DNA of 64,000 nucleotides from Lunularia cruciata (GCA_948567375.1 OX419760.1:22506001-22570000), one strand, 5' to 3'; positions 24,381 to 37,300 are shown, numbered from the stretch's first letter. Notes: generated by a model not told the origin, from the letters alone. Made by a program: numbers and translations.

Positions 24381-24764
24381 CAACTTGGCAACAACAACGT
24401 GGCGACCTCGAGGGTGTTTGGCGGCCTGGAATCAACGATCACACAGATGACATTTTGGCTGCCAGGCCAACACCGTCCCAACTGGCGCCACCTGATTCAG
24501 TCTTTTGACAGGACTGACCTGCGAGCTCTCTGTGGTGACACCCCGGACATTTACGTGTCTGTCACCTGGACGAGCAATTTGTGGTGGACGCGGCCAGAGA
24601 AATTCAAGACGCGCCGTTGCAGCACATAAGCAGGCAGCCTTTTTATCAGACGCAATATTCCAACTGAGCGCCGAGAAACGGTCTGATTCGATGAGGGATC
24701 CACACTGCACATAAGCAAGTTTCTGATTTCTGGTTTCTATCGACACCTAGAAATTGTACTAATT
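24381..24764. other. GC-richer island without an assigned gene
   Basis: This short island is less AT-rich than both neighbours and has overlapping open frames on both strands (24399-24629 plus, 24432-24746 minus). Neither resembles a protein I know. It could be an old gene fragment or an exon of an unrecognised gene. Confidence 0.25.
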
Positions 24765-25490
24765 CTGGGCCCTACTGTGCTGTGCACATAGTTTATGTCG
24801 AATTTTTAGAAGAAACTGTCGTTTCCCTATTCATAGCCTTTGGTTTAGTTTTCTTTCTATCAGCGGATATCGATTCTGCAATTGGACACACACTACCTGG
24901 GCCATGGATGTAGGCGATTAAAATACTGATGTGTCCTCATTTGAATACCAACTTCATAATTCATGATCTTTATCGTACTGGCCAACAAGTGCAAATTCGG
25001 AGTAGCAAGTTTAAAAGATCTAACTTCGCTTTCTCATGCACCTGACAGGACTCCGAATCGGATGGAGGGGGAAAAGGGAAGTAACTCCAAATAAGCCGAC
25101 GCCATGTAGTGTTGCCTCTAATTGTAAGCTGCTCTGTGGAACTAAGTAGAACATAACTACTCACTCTGGGCCCTACTGTGCTGTGCCCTTAGTCCATGTC
25201 GAGTCCTCGGAAGCCGCTGTAGTTTCTTTAACCATAACCTTTGACTCATTATTATCCGCATATAGACTCGGCAATTGGAAGTACATGCTACATGAACCAG
25301 GGGTGTAGACGATTGAGATACTGATGTATCCTCGTCGAGAATAAACTTAATAATTCGGAAGTCACATAAAAATTTCAAATAAGCCGACACCATGTAGAAT
25401 AGCCTCTAGTTGTAAAGATGCACGGTGGAGCCAATACCATGTAGAGTTGCCTCTAGTTGTAAGCTCCACTGTGGAACTAAGTAGTAGGCC
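24765..25490. repeat. Tandem duplication with a period of about 400 bp
   Basis: The string CTGGGCCCTACTGTGCTGTG begins at 24765 and again at 25166, and similarity then continues through both units to the shared end CTGTGGAACTAAGTAG. Within the second unit a 45-base part (CATGTAGAATAGCCTCTAGT and a close relative) is repeated again at 25392-25460. The copies are clearly diverged. No coding function is visible. Confidence 0.8.
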
Positions 25491-25993
25491 AATAACTTGT
25501 TTATGTAACTTGTTTATGTAAAGTACGCGTTGGACTTCTCACTGCTAGGTCGTAAGTATTCTCCGCACAAACTTTCTTTACTTCCTCACATTCAACGCAC
25601 GAAAGGGAGGGCATAGTCTTGGTTATCGCCTTTCTTAGGGTGGGTCATTCACCCATGAATTCACAACCATAAACGAAAGATATAGTGATTCAATTTTATT
25701 CTAATGGTACATATAAGGAATCCACAGAACTAAATACCATAAACTCTTTCGTATGCACTTGTTGCGATATTATATTCTACGTCCAATATATTCAGGCTGC
25801 ACAAACTGTATAACACAATCAAGAGATGGATGAAGCCGAATAAGAATTTTGCGGCATACGAGTATATATTATTCCAATGTTCAAGTGTACACAAGCCGTC
25901 CACGCTCAGCTTATAATGTGCTGATACTTTGCTTACAAAAGTGTATGACCCAATGTTGGGTTCGCCTACCAAGAAATCTAGGAAACTAGTACA

Positions 25994-28900
25994 TTACACA
26001 TCCGAAGAGGGTGGTTTAATATTTACACCTCTCCGGTGTTTTTTTGGAGGCCAGAGGATTGACCCCACGTTCGCCCACATGTAGAAACATCCAGCTCCGA
26101 ACAAACTAAAGAAGAGGTCACGAAAGGTGATGGAAGGAAGTTCTATAACACTAAAAGACGAATCACCGCTGAGTATTTCGGTGGTGAAGAATGAATACCA
26201 ATCGACATCGACAGACGAGTGTCCCAGAAGCAGAAACAACCAACAGGTGAGAACAACTGCCATCAAGCAACTGAAGAAGATACGAAGATGTTGAAATCTC
26301 CCTTGAGAGTTTGCCACGGAGCCACCATCTGCTTCGGGTTGTTGCTTGACATCTGGAACCTGGTGATTTGATTTCTCTTTCTGATTACTACTGTCCCAGA
26401 AGGTACTGTAACAAGCACATGCCGTCGTTGCAACATGAGGCACACCGGCTGAGGAACAAGAGCATCTAATTGTTACAGCATTCACGTGGATAGAGCCGAT
26501 GCCAGCAGGAAGCTCGCTTGAGGACACCGCCTGCTTACCGGACCCTGTGCTATCGTGTGGTCGCACAGCACGAAGTGGTGCCATGATTCCCATACCCAAA
26601 ATCCTCATGGGATTACTATCATCTACGAAAACTTTCTTCAAGCTTGAAGACTCGGCAGTTAACTCCGACGTCACGTGTGTATTCTCCACTGGCGCTTCAA
26701 TAGTCTGCAACGGTTTGCAACAAGTACGTTCCCCAAGAAGAGTTGATGCATTTTCAACCGGAAGGTTATCATCAGCTTCAGACTCCTTTTCTGACACAAC
26801 CATTCCCTGTCCTCCATCGTCACTCATTTTGGACGGAGATGATCCATCAGATGCAACAGACTGAGATACTGCTGCATCTGTAAAGGACAAATTGTCATCG
26901 AAGATCTTATCTGTACTTGGAGGAGCTAATGCCTGCCCCCTACGTTTTAGGTAAGGGAGCATTGAAACTGACGCTCTCCCGGCTCCCTTGCGAAGCACAG
27001 GAGTAAAAGAAGATGCACAGGATGTGCGACCCTCACCTTCCACTGCTACTTCGGGAGTAGAGGAAGATGTCACGTTTGAAGCCGATGTGTCACAGTCTTC
27101 TGATCTGGTAACTGGTGTCGGAGCCTGTAACGAGAGGAACCAACGGAAGACATCAACGCCATGATTTGTTATACATTCCTATCCCCTGATTTGAACGGAG
27201 AGACAAACCTCTAACAAAACTAGTAACAATCTCCGAAATTTCCAAGGACTCCAAGAATAAAAATCCGTTTCCAGTTCCCAATTGAAATAATAATCTGACC
27301 TGAGAACCTAGTGGAGGTGACTGATCATGTTCCGTTTCAACTTTCTCCGTGAGCGAAACAACTGGTGGTGAGGGTCGATGAGATGATTTCGTGGAAGGTA
27401 CGTCGTCTGATGCTAGAATATGGTTTCTTCCCCGCTGCTGAAGTCTCACAAGGCGAGTGGTAGTATATTGTGGTGCATATCCAGCGACGGAGGAAGACAC
27501 AGACGACCGTGGCCGGATCTGAATTGGAGAGAAATGGTTGGTGCCGGACGAGACGCTGCTACTTTCTGCATCATTGTCTTCAACTTGGCTGACTGTAGGT
27601 GGACTCGGTAATTGAACTAAAGTGGGTAAAGGGGCAAAATCATTCTCATACAAGGTGGGGTAATTTTGCAAAACGACAGGATCCTCCTTGTTTGCTAATG
27701 TCTGACCTCCATTCCAAGCATGCTGAGTTCCTGCAACTTGTTCCTGCCAAGTGTTCTTGAACTCGTTGCAAAACTCTGAATCCACCAAGGCTGGAATGTC
27801 GTTGCACTGATCATCTCCCAATTGTGCAAGATTCCCTTGAAGCGGGGGAACTTCCTTCCAGAACGCTTCTAACTCGTCGTTGGCTATCTAAAAATCCAAA
27901 GGAACAACGAAGTTACGACGTGAATATGAACTGTACACGAGCTATTATAAAAAATTTGAGATACTATGTACTTCAATCAAACCTGTTGGGAAGAATTACT
28001 GATGCTGAACAGATTTAATTGGTCCACAGAGTGTCAGAACTGAAATTCAGTCTGAAAGATTATCTATTACACAACACAGGGGAGGAACTCATGAGCTTCT
28101 ATAAAGGGAAAAACTCATAATTATCAAGATAACGATTAAAGCAGTACCTTCCTTTCCACCACCATTCCTTCACCGGTGATTTTACTCCGCACTCGGGCAA
28201 TGACCCGTAATTGAACCCAGTATCAACATCAACGCCAGGAGCACTAACTACGGGAATATCATTTCGACTTATGGTGGTGATAGTCGGCAGAGGTTCATCA
28301 CTCACCTTGTCCAATCCTTCATCCAAGAAAAATCCTTCTCCAATACCCGATCCTGATACTGCCGTTGCGTCGAAGTGGAATCTTCCGCTTTGAGTGAAAA
28401 CGTCTTCAGGGTATCCTGAAGTCAACCTGAGCCCGCCGTAGATCTCTCCTCCAAGACCTGGATCTCTTCCGGGCATCTCGGCCAGGGGTTGTGGAGAAGG
28501 CGCCAGAATCGCCAAAGTGCTGGCAGCCGGCTTCACATCCACCATATCCGACAGTGCAAATGAGCTCTTCACTTCCCCTGGAGAATCGACTTGATCGACC
28601 CCTTCTTCCATCGAGCCCGATCCAGTTGGATTCTTCGGTGGTCCGAAGCCGTTCTTTTTGAAGACACGGCACAGAACGAAAGCATCCTGAAACCAATGAT
28701 ATCAAAATCGTCAATACAGATTCTACAGCTCGTCTTACTGGGTCACTAAACTCGTCGTCTCGACTGCTGCTAAGAGATCACTTTAGGACGAACATCTAAA
28801 CCTGGAAACCGCAGCGCTTGCGAGCAAACTCGCTATCGATAACCATTTGTTGAAGAGGGAAACAGAAAAAAGCACAAGGACACGACGGGCTTGGTAAGGG

Positions 28901-29448
28901 GATCGAGGGTAAGGGCACTCCCTCCGCCATCGTGGTAGCTCCTCAAGCAAGGTGAACAGCACCTCAAGAATGGCAAATTGAGCACGAAGACGCTACGGAT
29001 GTTGCAAATGGGGACTCCTTACCTGAGAGACGTTCATATTCTCCCACTCTTCACCATCGAGACGGTACTCGTGCATAAGCCAGTCCGTTCTTTCCCCGTG
29101 AGGTGCTCGTCCTAGGTAAAACACCAAGGTCTTCTTCATTCCGATAACCTTTGTGGCCTGTCTAACCGTACGGTCCCGGCCAGTAGCCTTCCAATACCCT
29201 GCTTCAGTAGCTCTGTTTGTACGCGAGCCATTCGGGTATTTCCTGTCCCTAGGACTGAAGAAAAACCACTCATGATCCACTTGCGGGAGTTTTGACTTCG
29301 CAGGCAAATCCCATGGCTCGCACTTGTACAGATCCACATCCGCTATAACATCAAACTCGATAGGAACGTTCTTCACTCTTTTCTTCAAGTAGTAGTCGAC
29401 CAACTCTTCATCAGTGGGATGAAATCGAAATCCTGGAGGTAAAGTCAT
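25994..29448 (-). CDS. NAC transcription factor with C-terminal hydrophobic segments (NTL-like)
   Basis: Four exons, read right to left: 29448-29023, 28686-28174, 27887-27300 and 27124-25994, giving about 885 residues. Donors are CAG|GTAAGG, CCG|GTGAAG and CAG|GTCAGA; acceptors are TTTCAG, TTTTTAG and GTTACAG. All junctions keep phase 0. The exon 2 donor was chosen to keep the frame; AAG|GTACTG at 28148 looks like a stronger site but would lead into a stop. The NAC domain fills exon 1 and the start of exon 2: [19 protein letters not shown] (subdomain A), [12 protein letters not shown] (B), [13 protein letters not shown] (C), [15 protein letters not shown] (D), [13 protein letters not shown] (E). 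The middle is Ser/Pro-rich and acidic, typical of an activation region. Near the C terminus are [20 protein letters not shown] (about residues 791-810) and a second hydrophobic stretch at about 846-866, followed by KKHRR. NAC proteins of this kind are held at a membrane and released by cleavage; the trigger here is unknown. Confidence 0.85.
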
Positions 29449-30690
29449 GCCTGGTGTAAACTACACTGCATTCTTCGGCGGATACCGAGCCTTGTGGCAC
29501 TCCCTACCACCACAGTCTTCGGATCCGATCAAATCTACCTTTCTCTTCTCACAAATGTGTAACAAACGGCCAACCACAGCTCAACAATTTATCAATCCCC
29601 TGTTTCCTCTTCCGTCGCCAGCAGTCTGTATATCCAACAATCCGACTGTAATTTTTGCAAGCCCTAGAACTGAGACCTCGTCTGTCTGTCCTGAACTGAA
29701 ATCTCTTCTCCGCTGTGCCAATCGAAAGAAAACTCACTTTCCTCTTCTCTCCCTCTTAACCGAGATTTCAGCTCACTACTCTTCTCTTCTCTGTTTCTCC
29801 TAAACACCCAACGCCGAGCTCTTGCTGCTGAAACTTCTTGTTCTCCTCTTCAGTAATAGACTGCCCGAAAATACCAGGCAAAGAGGTCGCACACTCTCCA
29901 AGTAGAACGAAGAAGGAAAGATATTGGAGACAAGTCTCGATAAGCCCTCCGCTCCGCTCTCACCAAACCCTTCAATTCTCTGTAGTGCTTGATTAACTGC
30001 TCTCTCCGACGATTTCGTGAGCTCTCAATGCCAGAGACTGGTATGTCGTCAATCGCTTCTTGCGCCTTCTCACCCCACACTTTATAGAAGCACACAGGAC
30101 AACTAACGCGTGTCTTCCTCTTTACGCGGGATTTACGCATGCTGGCCCACTAATCACGCTGTCAGCGACTAGTGACGACTTCACAGTGAGCTTCTTACTA
30201 GAGCGCCTTGTCATACTCGCAGACCCATTGGTGAGCGGGCATCAAAATCCACTAGAACTGCAGTGATATGAGAAAAGCAACATATTACTTTTGTCTAGAA
30301 CGTTCTTACCGAGATTTGATAATTAAGTGAAATGCATTTTAAAGATCTCGAGTAATTTTATCGCGGAAATTGCCTGGAATTTGGACTGGGAACTCGAGAG
30401 GATTAATTCAAGCTTCTCTAGGAGAACTCGATTAGTACCTGATTATCCTAATAGAACTACACAGACTCTTTTCCGCGTTCGAGTGGACCCCGGGTTTGTT
30501 ATATAATTTTTTAGTGGCGTCAGTGGGGAAGGCATTGGTGCATGGACCGATTCCATGCAGGAGAAAAGGAAAACAATAAGAGATTCTAGAAACTTCTCCC
30601 ACACTCACCAATGGGTATAGAGATTGCGCCTAGATTGTATTATGGGGCTAATATTCGCTGGAAGTTCCTTCATCCTCAATATAAGAATTT
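29449..30690 (-). promoter_or_regulatory. Leader and upstream region of the NAC gene
   Basis: No separate gene is visible. On the minus strand CTATAAAG lies at about 30082-30089, which would place the transcript start near 30050 and give a leader of about 600 bases. Another TATA-like string (TTATATAAC) lies near 30500. Pyrimidine-rich tracts at 29700-29850 fit a plant leader. Open frames at 29447-29803 and 29850-30140 match nothing known. The positions are inferred from sequence alone. Confidence 0.35.
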
Positions 30691-33600
30691 TGAACATTAA
30701 TTAAATTGGACTTTTGCGGCTTTTGGCGTCTTCCGGGTCCTTCGGAATCACTGAGGTCTACGCGCTTTGGATATTTCCCAGTGACTGAAGAGACTCGTTC
30801 AACCTTTCAATCTTCACCCTTTGCTTCAGAGCCAAGACTTCCCCCTCCATCCTTTTTCCCTCCAGACATCGAAAGAGGAGAGTTGGTGAAAGAGGATGTC
30901 TTTCCCTCTATCGTCCTCTGCTACCTCCCCTCTATATTTTATAGCACTTTCTCGAATTTTCTTGAGTTTTCTCTTTTTCGTTTCTTTTTTTAAGTTGCTT
31001 TTTGGTTTTGGACGCGAGTCCTTCCAGATAAAGGGGAAAACCACTCTATTTTTATTTTACCTCAATTTTAGAACATAAAGCTATTCCGTTTGCTTACCAG
31101 CTATTTGACGCATCAGATGCTTCGCTTGCATTCTAAAAAGATAGTCAGATGTAAAAGTTAAGAATTACGAGATTCATGGTAGTTGAAACAGAAAATGTTG
31201 ATGATCTTTTGTGGTGGATGAACTTAAACTTTCAGCCCGTTGCGCCTTCACAAAAACAATAGACAATTGGGCTCAGATTCTTTCTGTGAAGATATAGCGG
31301 TTGGTTGGTTTAGGCGGGGTTGAGAATCATTATCAGATAAATGGAAACTAACAATTCGTTGCAAATAAGTGTTTTATTCTTGGATTCTCAAACTGAAACC
31401 AGTTTTACATTGAGATCACTTGATTTCTAGCTGAACTCTCAACTATGTCCTGATAGTGGGAATAAACTTTTGTATGACAGATGCTATCTTTCCAGTTTAA
31501 TTGATATGCTGCTAGGTTCGCAAACGTTAGCATTTTCGAGAATTTTGTTTCAGTGTTTGGTTATCTGCTTATTTCTTGTACACCTCAAATGCAGGTTGGC
31601 ACGTCTTTTATTGGTCGCTTGTTATAAGTTTTATTTGCTCGCTTTTCGTCACTCGGTCATCTGTTACACTCACGGTTTTGACGAAATAAATGTGGAACTG
31701 CGAAAATTATACATAACTATGAACGTTTGAACGCTGAAGAATTGGTAAACCGTAAAGCACACTGGCGTTTTTGCTTGCGAAATGCTTGAAAATTACCAAA
31801 GTACAATATTTCTAGCAGGTAAGTCATCAAGTGTCACATCTGTAATTTAATTTGTGGTACTCAATCCTTCATTTTACTCAGGAAAACATCATCATAGAAT
31901 TATCTATAATCAGAGCTCTCAATACTTCTTGCCATACAAACCGTTGTATACCGCCGACCTCACTATCTCTCCGAGTTCACTTGCTCTCTATCTAGAGTGA
32001 GTGCGATCGCTCAAATACTCTTGCCAACAGGTTGATCTTTGCTCCAAAATCACTGTCTCCGCGTCTAAGTTCGTCTTCTCTTCCCACCAACCAAGGCGTG
32101 GTGTTCTTTTGTGTGTTTTAAGAGTCGCGTTCGGTACTGCATGGGAGGAGACGACGACGAATGTTGAGATGAGTTTGAAAGTCATGCTCAGACACTGAGC
32201 TCGAGTTGTCCAGTCTACCACGAGGGCGGCGCCACTTCACATTAGTTGAAAGGAAACGGACTGAGTTCATTTCAGAGAGGCTAATTGTCAGACGGAGCCA
32301 GTACATGGATGCCAATCACGATGATACTCTGACAAGAGACGGAAACAGAGTGTGGCAGGTATAGCAGGGAGTCTCATCTCTGACATAGGTCGATCTCCTT
32401 GGCCGGTAACCGGGTACCTTTCATCTCAGTAGGCTGACTTCTCTGGGGCGAAAATAGCTTCCAAGTGGGTTCCCGTCATGCGTCCGTATCGAGTCCGGAA
32501 CATCGACCGCGGTCGGTATTTCAGATTCCATACGGACGGGAAGATTTGGAGAAGTGGCCCCACCGAGTAACACCGGGATGTTTCACAGCTCCTGATGGCT
32601 CACGCTCAGCTCCGGTCATGCTTGCGCTCCACAAGTGAAGAACCTAAAACTATCACCGATTTTCCAGCCGGAGATGAATTCTGTTGGTCCACTACTGAAA
32701 AGGTGAGAAGACTCTACAATATTGTAATGATGTTTCCCGGTTCAGTGTACGCGTACCGAGATAAACACATCGAATTGTAGGATATTTCAATCGAACTGTC
32801 TGAGAACTGGATTGTGATCTTATTCTGAAAGATTCCCGTTTCACAGGTTGTGAGTGAGTGAACTTAAAAACCGAAACGTTAAGCAACTGAAAGTGAACAA
32901 CTTATGATGAATAGGGCCTAGGCCGAGGAAGTTTGAAGACCAACTAACTGGACGATGTGAATTTTGCTAAAGACTCACCCTCGTGTATAGTCATACACGA
33001 GTCATTGTTCTTCTGCACCTTCTTGTAAAGAGGATTCGGTGACTTTTAAAAAACAAACTCGGATGATGCTATATATTCTGTAGGAATTCATCACCAAAAG
33101 TCATCTCAATATTACTGGTAGTTAGTGGTATTTCAGTTATCTATTAGTCTGTATCATTTAGTGTTTCGTTACTTTGTGTGTCACTAAATTTATGCTTCCT
33201 TTCTATAATGTTCTATTGCAATATAAAGATTCGCTTTTTTATTAAGACTTATAATTAAATTATCTATCTTTCTTGATAAATATGGAGATTTGTAGCTAAA
33301 TTCCGTTAATTTTTCTAATTTTTTGACACTAGATTCTTGCGTGTTATATGCCAATATAATTCAAGCTGGACAATTGGTGATTAAAAATAAGTATTAGTAC
33401 AAGCTTGCAAAGGAAATTTTACAAGCCTGATGAATCACTGATGATCCTTATTGTGATATGCTTGGATACTTAGTTGATCTAAATGTGACGAATGACCAGC
33501 ATTTTTATTATATGAAACATCAATTTTTGGTGCAACATCTGATGTTGCTCAAACCGCATTAAGGTTTGTATTTCATTCTCTATGCACCAAGCTTCATATT

Positions 33601-35187
33601 GCTAATGTTGACTATGTCTACTCTATCAAGGAGACAATCCCTTAACTTGGTCTTTTCTATATCATGTACCTATTACAATTTCTACCCTATATATAAAGAT
33701 GAAGAACATCAAATTAATATACAAGAAGAGTATAAACCAAAACATGATAGACTCACAATAATTTTTGCAATAAATGTGCACTCTTATATTTGTAACTTCT
33801 TGCTCATAATAACAACCAATTTTTCTTTACTTGAGTGCAAAGATATAAGTCATAAGGTGAAAATTTTGAATGCAAAGCTGGAATATACAAGAAATAAAAC
33901 ATTTAGGTGTATGAGTAAATATTGATATTAAAATAATATACATTTAATACTAAATAAATTTATTATTAATCTATATACATTAAAACAAACTAATTGACTG
34001 ATTTTCTTGTGACATAATGTATTTTTGACTCCGATTAAAATAGTTATAATATTACACTTGAAGCTTATTTAATTTGATCCTTATTTGTTCATCTTTTATA
34101 TGATCTCTTTATAAAATGTGTTTCTTGGTGTAAAAATAAACTTTTGATGGAATAATAAATAAGTTTTAAATAAATTTGCAGTTAAAAGTTGCTTGAATGT
34201 GAGTCACATATCTACAAAAGGATTGATGTTCTATAAAATTTCTGCATTACTTTGAAGAGATAGGCTACATGATTTATTATCTAGTTTTAGCTATAAACAT
34301 AATTCTTATATTTACTCCAAATATTTAGAAATAACTTGGATAAACATATACTATTTTAACAATTCAATTCGTTTAAATGCTTTATAATTTCCTCTGAATT
34401 GAATCTGTAGATTTTGATTATGTCTTTCACTTGTGATAATAACTTCTTCACTTGTTTTTTAACTTTTCCAAATTAAAAATAATCCCAATGGATATAGTTT
34501 AAATTATTGTCCTAAGAATCTTCTTATATTCAAGCTGATGGAATTGAAAGAAGTTTTACGAGTAATAATTTTTCAATTGGCTGGTTAACTGATTAACTGT
34601 AAACTTATCTGAATATAATGAATAAAAAATATTTATTTATTTTACTATATTTTATTAAATGCAAATGTACTTACTTCTCCTTTCATGTGATAACACGAAT
34701 AGCATTTATTCATCATAAAAGAATGCTATGTGGTTGTTATTATTACCTGTAAAGTAAGCCCTATGAAATTGATCATCCTTGTTTTGGTTAATCTAAATGG
34801 CAATCTACTCATAATAACATACATTCTTGAGTAATAGTAACTGACTGTTAAATATAGGCAATATTTATTAAATTCTGAATAATATACACTCTCCATTCCA
34901 GTCCCTGTAAAGTAGAAAGACTAGGAAAGCGTCAGAATGACATGAACTATAAGTATCAAATATTAAACACTACCATGGACATGACATGAAGTCCAAAATG
35001 GAGAACAAAGGCTAATCTTGCATACATCATGCTACATAAACTAAGTCCTCGTATTCAAATTCAAAGAAAGATTTATCACTCATAGTGGAGTAATCACATT
35101 AGTTGGTGTTGTTCTCTTTTTGACTAATGAATTACTTGAGACTCCAACCTCCTTAAATTAGATATCGTTCAAAGTGCTGATAATCCT
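30691..35187. other. Intergenic, no recognisable gene; AT-rich on the right
   Basis: A CT-rich segment at 30830-30990 and a GC-richer stretch at 32200-32600 have short frames of unknown meaning. From 33100 to 35000 the sequence is AT-rich. The 119-codon frame at 33566-33925 has a composition no different from its surroundings. No RNA gene or transposon end was recognised. Confidence 0.4.
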
Positions 35188-35191
35188 TGTC

Positions 35192-35195
<4 letters not shown>

Positions 35196-35265
<70 letters not shown>
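35196..35265 (+). repeat. (AT)35 microsatellite
   Basis: An uninterrupted 70-base AT dinucleotide run lies inside the left end of retroelement copy 1. The related ends at 58050 and 58606 have only GCATATTAACATC and GTATATACATC here, so the run grew from a short seed. An apparent reading frame through it (repeated Tyr-Ile) is an artefact. Confidence 0.95.
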
Positions 35266-35267
<2 letters not shown>

Positions 35268-35528
35268 CTACACAACATACACCGCTGTCAACATCATACA
35301 CTATAGAAGCACAACTCACACATAAGTCATACATAGACTCTAAAGTGCCACAATTGCCCCCCTAGCTTGCAATTAGGTCCCTCTTAACTCCAGATAGCCA
35401 TCTACTCCAAGTATATGGTATACCCTATGATGTGCAAAGATCAAGAGGCCGGGTGCTATGGAGCCCCATAGTTAGTTGCCTGTCTGCAATCTATACCATA
35501 TAAAGAATGAACTAGCTATAGGTCAAAT

Positions 35529-35670
35529 ACATCTAGGACATAACCACTGTCCCTGAGGAACCACCGTGAGGGGAGGAGTCATACATGCCATATGCCATAT
35601 GCCATCATCTTAAACAGCTATCACACACTAACATAGTAGTAGCTCCACCAGAAGAGCCACATAACATACA
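35529..35670 (-). pseudogene. PHD finger at the integrase C terminus, copy 1
   Basis: Minus-strand translation gives CMLCG, 10 residues, then CDSCLR, a stop where Gly is expected, WHMA, then after a frame change ACMTPPL and QWLCPRC. This supplies Cys4-His-Cys3 in PHD spacing, with the Trp two residues before the final Cys pair. PHD fingers usually read histone H3 tails. The frame change falls at a 7-base ATGCCAT unit present one time more than in copy 2. It follows a CAPCHLANIDGTMDPSL linker directly downstream of the integrase, where many plant Ty3/gypsy elements have a chromodomain. The domain call is strong; histone binding is inferred. Confidence 0.8.
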
Positions 35671-35679
35671 CCTCAATCA

Positions 35680-36670
35680 TGTACGTAAAAGTGCCAAACT
35701 AGGGTCCATAGTACCATCAATGTTTGCGAGGTGGCATGGCGCACAATTGCGCACATGATCCTTCCAAACAACACCATCACGTCCTTCTAACACAAGGACT
35801 CCAGATAGCAAAACCTCATGCACTCTCAAGATAGTGTGGCATGTCGAAGGCTCAAAGGCCATCGGCATCACTCTCCAAAAGATCTCTGCCCGCTGAGAAC
35901 ATGCGCTCATCCATACATTGGAGTCATCCAAGTCCAAAACTACAATAGCATCTCAATGAATGGCTGTAGGTAAATCTGGATCTTGTCCATAGAGTAGGAA
36001 GTAAGGAGAGAAGGATGTTAAGGAGGCTTGCCGGCTGAACCGATAGCCCATGGCCAACCAAGGTAATTGGAGATCCCAATCTCCCAAGTGGCCTCTCTGC
36101 AAACCATACTTTTGCAACCCTCTCTTCACCGTTTGAACCACTCTCTTTGCTAAGTCATCTGCCTCAAGGTGATCTCGGGATGTAGTACAATGATCAATCA
36201 AAGCCTTGTCACACAAGACCTGAAACTCCACCAAGAACTCTATACCCTAATCATCAAAACCTCAGCTGGTGCACCAAATGACTAAGAACTCGATCCAAGA
36301 ACAGGCAAGTTGTCTCTTCACTAGACTTTTCAAGAAGTAACACCAACTCAATCCACTTGGAGAAGTGCTCCACCATCACCAAAACATACCAATGATGTCT
36401 CACAGTCAGCGGTAAAGGCCCAACGAAGTCCAAAATCCAACAGTAATCCAATCCCATGATAGGTAATGGGTGTAACTGTGGCATAAGAGCATTGAATGAT
36501 GCTCTAACTCAATCACAAACCACACATCTGGCAACAGACTATTGTACCTTGGTCTGCATACCATGCCACCAATAATGACTCTGGAATAACCTATATGTAC
36601 GCTTTACTCCAAAATGTCCTAGCTCCTCATGAGCATGACGGACCAATTGTAGTCTCTGAGATGGAAGTGG
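35680..36670 (-). pseudogene. Integrase region, copy 1
   Basis: The zinc-binding HHCC part lies at about 36520-36655, reading VRHAHEELGHFGVKRTYR, then CVVC. The catalytic core follows: LDFVGPLPLTVRHHWYVLV (about 36390-36440, first Asp), a broken second Asp region near 36240-36260, and the third acidic residue in EADDLAKRVVQTVKRGL (about 36120-36180). The C-terminal part reads SRQASLTSFSPYFLLYGQDP. Integrase would insert the cDNA into the chromosome. Stops near 36250 and 36540 and frame changes make it inactive. Confidence 0.85.
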
Positions 36671-37300
36671 TACTACTCACACACTACCATCTTCCCATAC
36701 ACGCAACGAGCCAAACGGTCTGTCTCCTTGGCCCCAATTGTGCCACCCACAACACCAATGCAAAGATAGTCCATCGTTAAGACATCATCATTAATGTCTC
36801 GTTGAACTATACCAATATCTTCACTCTTTGGATCTATGACCTCAATAACTCCTCCGGTATGCATTGAGAGAGATACCACCAAAGTCTTTGAAAATATACA
36901 TAGAAAGGCCGATGCATGCCAACTTGGCACCATCTCCTCATTTGTCTCACCATGCCAACGTGCTCCGGTCTGATCCTGCTGGCTAGGACATGGGTTTTTA
37001 CTCAACCCATCTGCATCATAATTCACCACTCCAAGTCTATGAACAACCGTGAAATGATACTCTTGTAAAATCAGAGTCCATTGTGCAAGCTTCCCGAAAA
37101 GTTTGTCGGACTCCATCAACCACTTCAGTGGCTGATGATCAGTGATGAGAGTGAAGGGGTTACCAAATAGGTAACATCGGAAATGTGCTATTGCCCAAAC
37201 TGCTGCCAAGCACTCTCCCTCGTATGAACTATACTTCATCTCCATTGAATTGTTGGACCGACTAGCATAGGCCACCACAAACTCCTTCTACTCATCATCA
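36671..37300 (-). pseudogene. RNase H region, copy 1
   Basis: A 201-codon open stretch (36673-37278) begins VAYASRSNNSMEMKYSSYEG and has the signature LITDHQPLKWLMESDKL, then the run into HRLGVVNYDADGLSK. These are the catalytic Asp and Glu surroundings of Ty3/gypsy RNase H, which removes the RNA strand during reverse transcription. It is the longest open part of this copy and lies between reverse transcriptase and integrase as in Ty3/gypsy elements. Confidence 0.85.

Noticed and set aside
28099-28173. Continuation of NAC exon 2 to a stop at 28099
   Set aside because: The downstream exons keep the frame and carry the membrane segments, so reading through is probably intron retention.
33566-33925. 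119-codon frame in AT-rich sequence
   Set aside because: Codon composition equals that of the surrounding AT-rich spacer; no domain is seen.
35174-35365. 63-codon frame with repeated Tyr-Ile
   Set aside because: It is the translation of the (AT)35 microsatellite.
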